DNA of 58,035 nt. Origin: an uncultured Tissierellia bacterium. GTDB taxonomy: Bacteria > Bacillota > Clostridia > Tissierellales > Tissierellaceae. Of this stretch, positions 43,800-52,037 are shown one piece after another. The position numbers were made by a program, and so were the translations under genes. The notes beneath the pieces were generated by a model. That model was not told the origin of the DNA. It searched no databases and saw only the letters and a list, made by a program, of their open reading frames with translations. The DNA lies in the NCBI GenBank assembly GCA_946402705.1, contig CAMIXG010000008.1, positions 1 to 58,035 of the forward strand. The letters run 5' to 3'. Positions within the stretch are counted from its first letter, which is position 1, and the number at the start of each line of letters is the position of its first letter.

Positions 43800-44126
43800 A
43801 TGAGTGATTTTAAATGTGTAGTGGCAATTGTAGACAGAGGAAAGGCTGACTTAGTAGTAGATGAAGCTAAGGAGGCTGGAGCAGAAGGAGCTACAATATT
43901 TTTTGGAAGAGGAACAGGAAAAACTGAAGCGCAAAGATTTTTCAACATAACAGTTGAATCATCAAAAGAGGTTATAATTATACTTTCAAGAGTTGAGAAG
44001 GTAGAAGCTATAATGCATGCCATGGGAAGGGCAGGAGAGATGAAAAAAGCTGGAAATGGAATAATATTTTCCTTTGATGTAGAGAAAATGCTAGGTTTTC
44101 ATCATAGACAATTTCCAATGATATAA
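43800..44126 (+). CDS. PII-family nitrogen-regulator-like protein
   Basis: 108 residues from ATG 43800 (AGGAGTG upstream; the ATG at 43791 overlaps that site). Ferredoxin-like fold with PII pattern: CVVAIVDRGKADLVVDEAKE, GAEGATIFFGRGTG (T-loop region) and VEKVEAIMHAM. The usual T-loop tyrosine of GlnB is not evident, so uridylylation is unlikely. Paired with DUF1538, as seen in other bacteria. Probably gates that transporter in response to a nucleotide. Confidence 0.8.
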   Translation: MSDFKCVVAIVDRGKADLVVDEAKEAGAEGATIFFGRGTGKTEAQRFFNITVESSKEVIIILSRVEKVEAIMHAMGRAGEMKKAGNGIIFSFDVEKMLGFHHRQFPMI

Positions 44127-44138
44127 GATGAAATAATT

Positions 44139-44166
44139 GGAGAAGCTAAAGCTTCTCCTTAATTTT
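44139..44166 (+). terminator. Terminator of the DUF1538-PII operon
   Basis: Perfect eight-base arms GGAGAAGC/GCTTCTCC with TAAA loop and TTAATTTTA tail. Confidence 0.85.
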
Positions 44167-44183
44167 ATGAAAATAGGTGTATT

Positions 44184-45902
44184 ATGAGAAGAGAATATAC
44201 AAGTTATGAATCAAATATAGATATTAATTTTAGTTTGGCCAAGATAAAGAATTATCCCTTATCTTGGGGGGATTCCATTAGAATGTTTTTTGTTTTAGAA
44301 GGTAGCATAATTGTGGGACTTGAGAATGAAGAATTTAAACTTGAAGAAGATTCCATAGAGATAATAAATAAGAATGAACCCTACTACATAAAAACTGAAA
44401 ATCAAGATAATCTAGTTTTAATAATAGATATTAACCCAGAATTTTTTACTAAATTTAATGATTTTGCAGAGTATATACATTATTATACAGATACCTTTGA
44501 TGGTTCGCGTCAAAAGGAGTATAAGTATACAAAACTCAGGGAATATATCTCCATGCTTTTTTATGAATTTACAGAACAAGAAGATGGTTATGAGGAAAAT
44601 ATGGAAGATGTACTTTTAAAAACTATGAATCATCTTTTAAATAATTTCCACTATCTTTTTTATGAAGAAGAAAGTTTAAAAGAAGATGGAATACAATTGG
44701 AAAGATTTACAAGAATTATCTACTATATAAAACAAAACTATAAGGAAAAGGTATCCCTAACGGAGATAGCTGAAAGAGAGTTTTTAACTCCTCAATACCT
44801 ATCCTACAAAATAAAAGATACTTTTGGTCAAAGCTTTAATGATTTTTTAAACAAAATAAGGGTTGAAGAATCTAGGAAGCTTTTATTAGATACAGACAAA
44901 TCTATATCTGAAATAGCACTAGAAACAGGCTTTTCTCATAGTAGATATTATAATAAACATTTTTTAAGGATACATGGAATAAATCCAGCAGAATATAGGG
45001 AGAAATATAGGGTTAGTGATGAAGAACTAGAAAAGCAAAGACAAATAGAATATTTGGACATAGAAACAGCCATGCCTTATTTGGAAAACTATCTACATAA
45101 GTACATTAGATATACACAAAATGGGATTATAGATAAGAAAAAGATAGACTTGGATGAAGAGGTAATTGGATATTTAAATACAGAGATAATACTAGATATA
45201 AATGAAGTGAACTTATTTGATATTAGAAATATTAATTTTTTAAGGGAGTTAATTCAGGATCTTAATATAGAATATCTTTATTGTGAAAAAATTGGAGAAC
45301 TAGAGAGTATTTTATCCTATGTTGAGATGGAAAAAATAGATGTTTTAACCAGTAAAGAAATAGAATCAGATGATTATGTATTTCTAGATATAGGACCAAA
45401 CAATAAAAAAAATCTAGTAGATTTTTATGAAAATCTATCAAAAAGGAAACATCTTATAATAAAATTTAAGGATAGGGATGAAGATGAAAATGGTTTACTG
45501 ACTGGGGATTATCTAAAGAAACCTCTATATTTTAATATAAAGTTTTTCTCTAAGATGGGAGAAGAAGTCTTATATAAAGATGATAATACAGTAGTTACTC
45601 AATCTAAACTTGGATATGAGATATTGGCTTATTCAAGTGATAAGGAACCCTTTAAAATGTCTATAAATCTACATGGTTTAAAGAAAAAATATAGATATAT
45701 TTTGTATAAACATGATAAAAATACAGATATTTTTAATAAACTAAAAAAAATTGGAAACCCTAAAGTGCTGGATAAGATATTTTTAGATGAATTAAAAAAA
45801 GTAGATGTAAGAGGAGAATTTGGAATTATAGAGAAGGCAAGTATTCATAATTTTATTTTAGAATTAGATACAAATAATTCTATGTTAATAGTATTAAGAT
45901 AA
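44184..45902 (+). CDS. AraC-type regulator with degenerate GH39-like C-terminal part
   Basis: 572 residues. Cupin-like N-terminal domain (FFVLEGSIIVGLENEEFKLE), two helix-turn-helix motifs (VSLTEIAEREFLTPQYLSYK and KSISEIALETGFSHSRYYNKH, about residues 185-275) and a 280-residue tail. The tail ends with GLKKKYRYILYKHDKNTDIF and KIGNPKVL, which resembles the closing strand region of GH39 xylosidase-like domains fused to other AraC proteins. The catalytic barrel with its paired glutamates is not evident. Probably a sugar-linked regulator that lost or shortened the hydrolase module. No sugar genes adjoin it. Confidence 0.75.
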   Translation: MRREYTSYESNIDINFSLAKIKNYPLSWGDSIRMFFVLEGSIIVGLENEEFKLEEDSIEIINKNEPYYIKTENQDNLVLIIDINPEFFTKFNDFAEYIHYYTDTFDGSRQKEYKYTKLREYISMLFYEFTEQEDGYEENMEDVLLKTMNHLLNNFHYLFYEEESLKEDGIQLERFTRIIYYIKQNYKEKVSLTEIAEREFLTPQYLSYKIKDTFGQSFNDFLNKIRVEESRKLLLDTDKSISEIALETGFSHSRYYNKHFLRIHGINPAEYREKYRVSDEELEKQRQIEYLDIETAMPYLENYLHKYIRYTQNGIIDKKKIDLDEEVIGYLNTEIILDINEVNLFDIRNINFLRELIQDLNIEYLYCEKIGELESILSYVEMEKIDVLTSKEIESDDYVFLDIGPNNKKNLVDFYENLSKRKHLIIKFKDRDEDENGLLTGDYLKKPLYFNIKFFSKMGEEVLYKDDNTVVTQSKLGYEILAYSSDKEPFKMSINLHGLKKKYRYILYKHDKNTDIFNKLKKIGNPKVLDKIFLDELKKVDVRGEFGIIEKASIHNFILELDTNNSMLIVLR

Positions 45903-46050
45903 GATATTTTTTAGATAATATAAGCTAAATTAAAAAGAATAAAAAACTTCAAATATTAATATAGTCCTTAAAACTAAGTAATAGAATGACTGAAATTAAA
46001 GGTTTTATGTGATAGACTATTGATATATAACAATATTTGGAGGGGTTACA

Positions 46051-47460
46051 ATGGGTGATGAAAGTAATAGGATGTTTGGAGAGGAGAAAATTGGAAGGTT
46101 ATTATTCAAATTTTCTATACCAGTTATAATATCTTTATTAGTTTCAGAGTTATACAACATGGTAGATACATTATTTGTTGGAAATGTTGTAGGAGGACTT
46201 GGGATTGGAGGACTTGTCTTAGTTTTTCCAGTACAAAGGATTATAATAGCACTGAGCATAATGTTTGGTATAGGTACAGCAACATCATTTTCAAGGGCTA
46301 ATGGTGAAAAAGACTTTGAGAAAAGCAAAAAAGTTCTTGCAAATGGATTTAGTTTAAATATTTTAGTGATGGCATCACTTACAATAATGGTTTCAATATT
46401 TTATGAACCAATATTAAAATTTTTGGGAGCCAGTGAAGATATACTACCATATGCAGAAGATTACCTTAGAATAGTAATTTTAGGTAGTGCATTTTTAAGT
46501 TTAACAACATTTACATCAAATGTAATGCTGTCTCTTGGAAATAGTAAAATAGCCATAATCGCTACTAGTTTGGGAGCAATCCTAAATGTAATAATAGATT
46601 ATATTCTAGTAGTTAGAGTAGGCATGGGTGTAAAAGGTGCAGCTATAGCTACTACAGTATCGCAAATAGCAGGGTTTATTTATGCTTATAGACACCTTAG
46701 AAAGGTAAAAAAAGAGTATGGAATAAAAGGATTTAATTTTGATTTTAAAATCATAGTGCCACTTGTTTTAGTGGGTATGTCATCCTTTATAATAGAAGCA
46801 GAAGATGGTATAGTAATGGGATTTTTAAATAAGCTTTTAGCAAGTGCAGGAGGAGACGAAGCTATAATAGTACTTGGAGTAGTTACAAAGGTATATCTAT
46901 TCTTATTTGTTACTATGTTTGGTATGGCTTCGGCTATGCAGCCTATAGCAGCCTATAATGCAGGAGCTAAGAATTATACTAGATTAAAAGCTATAGTTAA
47001 GAAAACAGTTTTTTATGGTTTTATAACTACAGGTATGCTTTGGATTTTGGGCATGTTGTTTACAGAAAATATAATGAGTCTTTTTGTAAAGGATCCAGTT
47101 ATAATAACTGAAGCAGCTAAAGCCTTTAAAATTATGATAGCCTTAATGCCACTTATAAGTGTGTATTATGTATCAATATTCTATTATCAGGCAGTTGGTA
47201 AGGCTAGATATTCAGTTACAGTGTCTATATTTAGACAGCTTTTAATAATGATACCACTGGCTATATTTTTAGTAGAAGTTATGGATATGGGAGTTATGGG
47301 TGTTTGGTTATCTTATCCAATATCAGACTTTTTATCTATGATTCTCTCAGGCGCTCTTTTGACTAAGGAGTTTAAAGAATTAGATGTAAGTGCAGAAAAA
47401 TTTGAAGACAAAAAACATAAATCTGAAAAAGAAATAGAAGCTGAAGAAGCTTTTCAATAA
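46051..47460 (+). CDS. MATE-family multidrug efflux protein
   Basis: 469 residues with twelve membrane helices in two homologous halves (FSIPVIISLLVSELYNMVDT then LFVGN in the first). The ELYNMVDTLFVGN pattern is characteristic of Na+- or H+-driven MATE exporters of the NorM/DinF branch. A hydrophilic Lys/Glu tail ends the protein. Preceded by TTTGGAGGGG and followed by a strong hairpin. Substrates unknown. Confidence 0.92.
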   Translation: MGDESNRMFGEEKIGRLLFKFSIPVIISLLVSELYNMVDTLFVGNVVGGLGIGGLVLVFPVQRIIIALSIMFGIGTATSFSRANGEKDFEKSKKVLANGFSLNILVMASLTIMVSIFYEPILKFLGASEDILPYAEDYLRIVILGSAFLSLTTFTSNVMLSLGNSKIAIIATSLGAILNVIIDYILVVRVGMGVKGAAIATTVSQIAGFIYAYRHLRKVKKEYGIKGFNFDFKIIVPLVLVGMSSFIIEAEDGIVMGFLNKLLASAGGDEAIIVLGVVTKVYLFLFVTMFGMASAMQPIAAYNAGAKNYTRLKAIVKKTVFYGFITTGMLWILGMLFTENIMSLFVKDPVIITEAAKAFKIMIALMPLISVYYVSIFYYQAVGKARYSVTVSIFRQLLIMIPLAIFLVEVMDMGVMGVWLSYPISDFLSMILSGALLTKEFKELDVSAEKFEDKKHKSEKEIEAEEAFQ

Positions 47461-47467
47461 GATACAG

Positions 47468-47499
47468 ATACCAGTTTAAAATATTAAACTGGTATTTTT
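47468..47499 (+). terminator. MATE gene terminator
   Basis: ATACCAGTTTAA/TTAAACTGGTAT around AATA, followed by TTTTATTTT. Confidence 0.9.
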
Positions 47500-47563
47500 A
47501 TTTTGAAAAAAGCTATAAAAATAGTATACTAGACATAAGAATAATACAGAAAGGTGGAGTAGA

Positions 47564-47950
47564 ATGGAAATTTTAAGAAAAACAATAAGGGCCACTTCCC
47601 AGTTATTCACTCTAGGAATGCTTATATTTTGTATATTTCAGATAACGAGAAAGATTGAACAAATTTATGTAATAGATATTGTCTTATGTATGTTTATGAC
47701 ACTTATAATAGTTCTTGGAATAGTTCTTAGTAAAAATCTATCTTTACATAGTAAGCTTTTAAACTTTTTAATACCATATGTATTAGTTATGATTTTATTA
47801 TTTGCAGGGGTTTATTTAGTAAACTATACAAATATATCAAGGTATATAGATTTTAAAATAATAGGCATAGGATTTACAGGGGGATATATAATATACTCCT
47901 TGGTAAGCTTATATTTAATAAGAAAAGATAGGAATAGAATACATTTTTAA
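47564..47950 (+). CDS. Four-helix membrane protein of unknown function
   Basis: 128 residues with four predicted membrane helices (about 13-30, 38-55, 66-86, 100-120) and short basic ends (MEILRKTIRATS; RKDRNRIHF). AAGGTGGAG lies before the ATG. No family recognised. Stands alone between two terminators. Confidence 0.65.
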   Translation: MEILRKTIRATSQLFTLGMLIFCIFQITRKIEQIYVIDIVLCMFMTLIIVLGIVLSKNLSLHSKLLNFLIPYVLVMILLFAGVYLVNYTNISRYIDFKIIGIGFTGGYIIYSLVSLYLIRKDRNRIHF

Positions 47951-47978
47951 AAAAAGATTGGCTGGCCAATCTTTTTTT
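47949..47978. terminator. Bidirectional terminator
   Basis: Fourteen-base perfect arms AAAAAAAGATTGGC/GCCAATCTTTTTTT with a two-base gap, between convergent genes. Confidence 0.92.
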
Positions 47979-49149
47979 ATTTTATAGAAGTTAGAATATG
48001 AACTTTTGATACTATTCCCTTTAACTCTTTTGACTTATCAATTACAGCTATAGGATAAGGACTTTCTACAGACATATCCATTATTTCATGGACTGTAGAA
48101 TCTAAGTCAGCAAGGGCTACATCTTTTATTAAAACTTCTTCAATCGATAAATTTAACCTACTTGCCTTTAAGGCATCATCTAGGGTGATAACTCCTTGAA
48201 ATTTCAACTTAGGACCTAGAACATAGGCGCTAGATACTGCATTCTCTTTCATTATATTTAGAGCATGAATTGGACTATCCTTAAGTCTAACCACACTATT
48301 AGGTCTTATCATAATATCTCTAACAGTTATAACTTTAGATTTATCAGCATTTCCAATAAAATCTTCTACATATTCATTGGCTGGATTTTTAGAAATATTG
48401 GCAGGTGTATCTAATTGTATTAATTCACCATCCTTTAGAATTGCAACCCTATCACCAAGTTTAAAGGCTTCATCAATATCATGAGTAATGAAGATTATTG
48501 TAGTCTCCAAATTTTCCTGTAGGGATATTAGTTCAAATTGCATATCTCTCCTAACAAGGGGATCTAGGGCAGAAAAGGGTTCATCCATTAATAAAATTTC
48601 AGGGTCAGTTGCAAGACCTCTAGCTATGCCAACTCTTTGCTTCATACCTCCAGATAGGCTATTGATACTCTCGTTTTCCAAGCCATCAAGTCCAACCATC
48701 TTCATCATAGCCAAAGATTTTTCTTCAGCTAATTTAGAATTTAAGCCTTTGATTTCAAGTCCATAAGATATATTTTTTAAGACATTTTTATGATCCATCA
48801 AGCCAAAGTTTTGAAAAACCATGGCTATATTATTTTTTCTAAAATCTCTAAGTCCATTTTTATTAAGTCTAGCTATATCCTTATCCTGAAATATGATTTT
48901 TCCAGAACTAGGTACATTAAGTTTATTAAACATTCTTAGAAGAGTAGATTTGCCTGATCCAGATAGGCCTATGATAACTAGAATTTCACCTTTTTTAACA
49001 TCAAGATTAATGTTGTTTAGGGCCATAGTAACTTTAGTCTTTCTATATATTTCATCTTTCGTCATACCTTGCTTACTAAGTTTCAGGGCAGCAGATTTAT
49101 TTGCCCCATAAAGTTTATATAAATTTTTAACTTCTAGAATATTATCCAT
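47977..49149 (-). CDS. opuAA: Glycine betaine/proline ABC transporter ATPase with CBS pair (OpuAA/ProV)
   Basis: 390 residues. ATG 49149 follows GGAGATGATAA and overlaps the fusion gene by eight bases. Features: extended N terminus (YKLYGANKSAALKLSKQGMT) typical of OpuAA/ProV, GLSGSGKST, signature LSGGMKQRVGIARG, ILLMDEPFSALDP, H-loop THD, and two C-terminal CBS domains (VRDIMIRPNSVVRLKDSP and later). The CBS pair is the ionic-strength sensor in OpuA. Imports compatible solutes under osmotic stress. Confidence 0.93.
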   Translation of the reverse strand: MDNILEVKNLYKLYGANKSAALKLSKQGMTKDEIYRKTKVTMALNNINLDVKKGEILVIIGLSGSGKSTLLRMFNKLNVPSSGKIIFQDKDIARLNKNGLRDFRKNNIAMVFQNFGLMDHKNVLKNISYGLEIKGLNSKLAEEKSLAMMKMVGLDGLENESINSLSGGMKQRVGIARGLATDPEILLMDEPFSALDPLVRRDMQFELISLQENLETTIIFITHDIDEAFKLGDRVAILKDGELIQLDTPANISKNPANEYVEDFIGNADKSKVITVRDIMIRPNSVVRLKDSPIHALNIMKENAVSSAYVLGPKLKFQGVITLDDALKASRLNLSIEEVLIKDVALADLDSTVHEIMDMSVESPYPIAVIDKSKELKGIVSKVHILTSIK

Positions 49150-51016
49150 TGTTATCATCTCCAGTCTTTCTTATAATGCCTTGAGTCATTCTATCTAAAA
49201 GTATAGCTAGGATAACTACTGCACCACCAGATATTATTCCCCTACCAATCTCTATACGGTTTACAGATACTAATACCTCCATACCAAGACCTGTTGCTCC
49301 TATCATCGATGTTGTAACAACCATAGACATAGCCATCATTATAGTTTGGTTCACACCTTCCATAATAGTTGGAAGAGCTTGTGGGATTTTAACATTTATT
49401 AGAGTTTGAATAAAGCTTGCACCAAAGGATTCTGATGCCTCAACAATTTCATAATCTATTTCTCTTATCCCATGGTTAGTGAGTCTAATTATAGGTACAA
49501 TGGCATAGATTGTAGTGGCAATAACAGCAGGTGCTTTACCTAAGCCGAAAAATAAAAGTGCTGGTATTAAATAGACAAAAACTGGCATTGTTTGTAGACA
49601 GTCTAAAATAGGGCGTGTTATCTTGTTGGCTAACTCATTTGAGGATATTAAGATACCAAGTGGAAATCCTAATAACAGTGAGATTACTACAGAGGCTATG
49701 ACAATGGATAAGGTCTCTATCATAAGATTCCATAAACCAAGAGAACCAATTAAGAGTAAAAGGCATCCATACAGCAAGCCTGTAGATATTTTTTTACTAG
49801 ATTTATAACCTACTAAAAATACTAGAATTATAAATACTAGCCAAGGAATAAAGGTCAAGATATTTTCTATAAGGCTAACTAAGTTTTTCAGTCCATTTCT
49901 TATGGCTCCAAAAAATTTATCATGTCTTATACTAAAATCTCTTACAGTTTCATCGATATTATCGTAATTAATATTTAGTTTAAATGGGAATTCTCTAAAA
50001 AAGTTATTAGAACCCTTATTTTTAGAGTTTAAAGAACTAATTAATTTTTCATAGTTTTTTGTACCCAACCAGGATTTAATAAGGTCTGGATTTTCTGATA
50101 TAAACCAAAGTGCGGTCTGCTCATAATCCTCACCAGTATCCTGCATATGTGAAAGGGCAAGAGATGTAAGTTTACTAGATGTTTTATAGAGTTTTAAAAA
50201 TTCTATAACATCTTTATTATTTTCATCATTATAAAAGTCATTACTCACAGAGATAGTCACATTTACTGATGGAAAAGATGTTTCACCATTTTGATACTTA
50301 GTTTCCTCATAGGGCTTATCTTCCAAGAGAACAAAATCATATTTTCCCATAAGCCAAGTTGGCTCCCAGTAGTAGGTCAATATTGGCTCACCCTTTTCAT
50401 AAGCTGATGTAATAGTTGCATCATGGGCAGATTGAGAACCAGATCTAAAGTAGACATAGTTTTTATCTAGGTCATAATGTTCATATTTTTTCAGTAAGAT
50501 TTTATCCACATCCCATCCAGGAGTAGCACCTAATAATCTGCCCTTAGAAGGATCATCTTCATCCTTAAAAATATGAGAATACTGACTTAGGTCTTCAACG
50601 GTTTTTAGATTTGGAGCCAGAGCTTTTATACCTCTTTCTCTATCTCCTTCTATTACATATCTTGGAACATATATCCCCTGTCTATTATCATCAAAATTAG
50701 AACCTAATTCTACTAGTTTTCCAGCATCTAGGTCTTGATAATAACCATTGATATTATCTGTCCAAGTTTCCATATTAATTTGAATTTCACCTTTTTTAAT
50801 TCCTTCATGGAGAATACTAGAACCACCAGGAACTTCTGTATAAGTGTAATCAAATACATTTTCAAGTATAAGGCCACAAAGGGCATTATGAAATTTAATA
50901 CTATCCCAACCAGCATCTGCAAATTTAACAGGGCTGTTTGCAAAAGAGGTTGAACTTGTAATCAAAGTAAATAGTATTAAAAATAAACATAGAATTTTTT
51001 TTGAAATATTTTTCAA
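49142..51016 (-). CDS. Betaine transporter fusion: binding protein (N) + permease (C)
   Basis: 624 residues from TTG 51016 (GGAGGTGG upstream). Signal peptide, then a glycine/proline-betaine binding domain (about 28-340) with aromatic-cage motifs FADAGWDSIKFHN, NMETWTDN and TYYWEPTWLMGKYD, then a permease (about 395-620) with an EAA loop (EASESFGASFIQTLINVKIP). Both functions on one chain, with the binding domain first. Lactococcal OpuABC has the reverse order (permease, then binding domain). With the CBS ATPase it completes an OpuA-type importer. Confidence 0.92.
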   Translation of the reverse strand: MKNISKKILCLFLILFTLITSSTSFANSPVKFADAGWDSIKFHNALCGLILENVFDYTYTEVPGGSSILHEGIKKGEIQINMETWTDNINGYYQDLDAGKLVELGSNFDDNRQGIYVPRYVIEGDRERGIKALAPNLKTVEDLSQYSHIFKDEDDPSKGRLLGATPGWDVDKILLKKYEHYDLDKNYVYFRSGSQSAHDATITSAYEKGEPILTYYWEPTWLMGKYDFVLLEDKPYEETKYQNGETSFPSVNVTISVSNDFYNDENNKDVIEFLKLYKTSSKLTSLALSHMQDTGEDYEQTALWFISENPDLIKSWLGTKNYEKLISSLNSKNKGSNNFFREFPFKLNINYDNIDETVRDFSIRHDKFFGAIRNGLKNLVSLIENILTFIPWLVFIILVFLVGYKSSKKISTGLLYGCLLLLIGSLGLWNLMIETLSIVIASVVISLLLGFPLGILISSNELANKITRPILDCLQTMPVFVYLIPALLFFGLGKAPAVIATTIYAIVPIIRLTNHGIREIDYEIVEASESFGASFIQTLINVKIPQALPTIMEGVNQTIMMAMSMVVTTSMIGATGLGMEVLVSVNRIEIGRGIISGGAVVILAILLDRMTQGIIRKTGDDNNG

Positions 51017-51351
51017 AATTCCACCTCCAAATTTTTTTAGTTAAAACTAATATAGTATCTAACCTATATGAAAGAAACAAATGTGTCAAATTAGCCATTT
51101 GATTTTTAGACCTATAAATTTTAGAGTTTAAATTTGTAAAAAACCTTTAAAATCCATAAAAAATAATCACTTTAAATAAGTTAATCATAGGAGATGTAGA
51201 AGAAGTTAGAAAAGACAGTTAAATTGGTAAAAGTTAGCTTGAAAAAATTGATTTTGCCTGGGAATTATTAATAAAATGTAACAATTTCCGAGGGGAATTT
51301 ATAAAATATACCTTATTTTTTAAAAAAATAAAGGAACTTATAGAAGATTCG
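51017..51351. other. Non-coding gap between opu and tetR genes
   Basis: About 335 bases, very AT-rich, holding the divergent promoters. No ORF with a ribosome binding site on either strand and no recognisable RNA element. The tetR promoter and operator lie directly to the right. Confidence 0.5.
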
Positions 51352-51380
51352 TTGACAGGTAAAAATAAATTTGCTAATAT
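51352..51380 (+). promoter_or_regulatory. Promoter of the tetR-ABC operon
   Basis: TTGACA (51352-51357), 17-bp spacer, TAATAT (51375-51380): a near-consensus sigma-A promoter, 37 bp before the tetR start. Confidence 0.85.
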
Positions 51381-51386
51381 TTGGAC

Positions 51387-51403
51387 AGATAACGGTGTTA
51401 TCT
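51387..51403. promoter_or_regulatory. Probable TetR operator
   Basis: Perfect dyad AGATAAC-GGT-GTTATCT directly downstream of the -10 at the expected transcription start, and 14 bp before the TetR start codon. Ideal position for autorepression by the adjacent TetR protein. Confidence 0.75.
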
Positions 51404-51416
51404 AAGGGGGATAAAA

Positions 51417-52028
51417 ATGGAAAATACACCAGAAATGACTAAAAATAAAATAATTGAAGTCTCTAGAGAACTATTTGCAACTTTAGGTTTTAATAATGTG
51501 AGTATGAGAAGAATAGCAAAAGATGCCAGTTTAACCACAGGAGCTTTGTATAATCACTTCGAGAACAAGGATGACCTATTTGAGTGTATAGTTGGGAAAT
51601 CTGCAAAGGGACTCCTAGAATTATTTAGTGAAGTACATCAACTTGAAGATGTAGATTTACTAGAAAAATATGGGGAAATGGAAGATGAAGTTGCTAAGAA
51701 AACTATAAAAGTCATAGATTACTTGTATGATAATTTTGGGGATATGAAAATCATATTTACCAAGGCGAGTGGAAGTAAATATGAAAATTTCATAGATGAT
51801 TTAGTGGAGATTGAAGATGTATTATCAAGAAGACTTTATAAAAATGATGAACTGGGATATGTAGATGAATTTTTTATACATGTACTTGCAACAATGGGAG
51901 TTAGAAACTTTTTAGAAGTTATATATCATGACTTAAGTAAAGAGGAAGCCTTGGATTATATGAACAAAATTCAGCATTTCTATAGATATGGATATATGGG
52001 AATAGTGGATAAGATGACAAAAAAATAG
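51417..52028 (+). CDS. TetR-family repressor of the adjacent ABC exporter
   Basis: 203 residues: N-terminal helix-turn-helix (IIEVSRELFATLGFNNVSMR then RIAKDASLTTGALYNHFENK) and a divergent ligand-binding C-terminal part. AAGGGGG before the ATG. It is the first gene of an operon with two ABC half-transporters and has a dyad operator at its own promoter, so it most likely represses the exporter until a drug-like ligand binds. Confidence 0.9.
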   Translation: MENTPEMTKNKIIEVSRELFATLGFNNVSMRRIAKDASLTTGALYNHFENKDDLFECIVGKSAKGLLELFSEVHQLEDVDLLEKYGEMEDEVAKKTIKVIDYLYDNFGDMKIIFTKASGSKYENFIDDLVEIEDVLSRRLYKNDELGYVDEFFIHVLATMGVRNFLEVIYHDLSKEEALDYMNKIQHFYRYGYMGIVDKMTKK

Positions 52029-52037
52029 GAGGAATAA

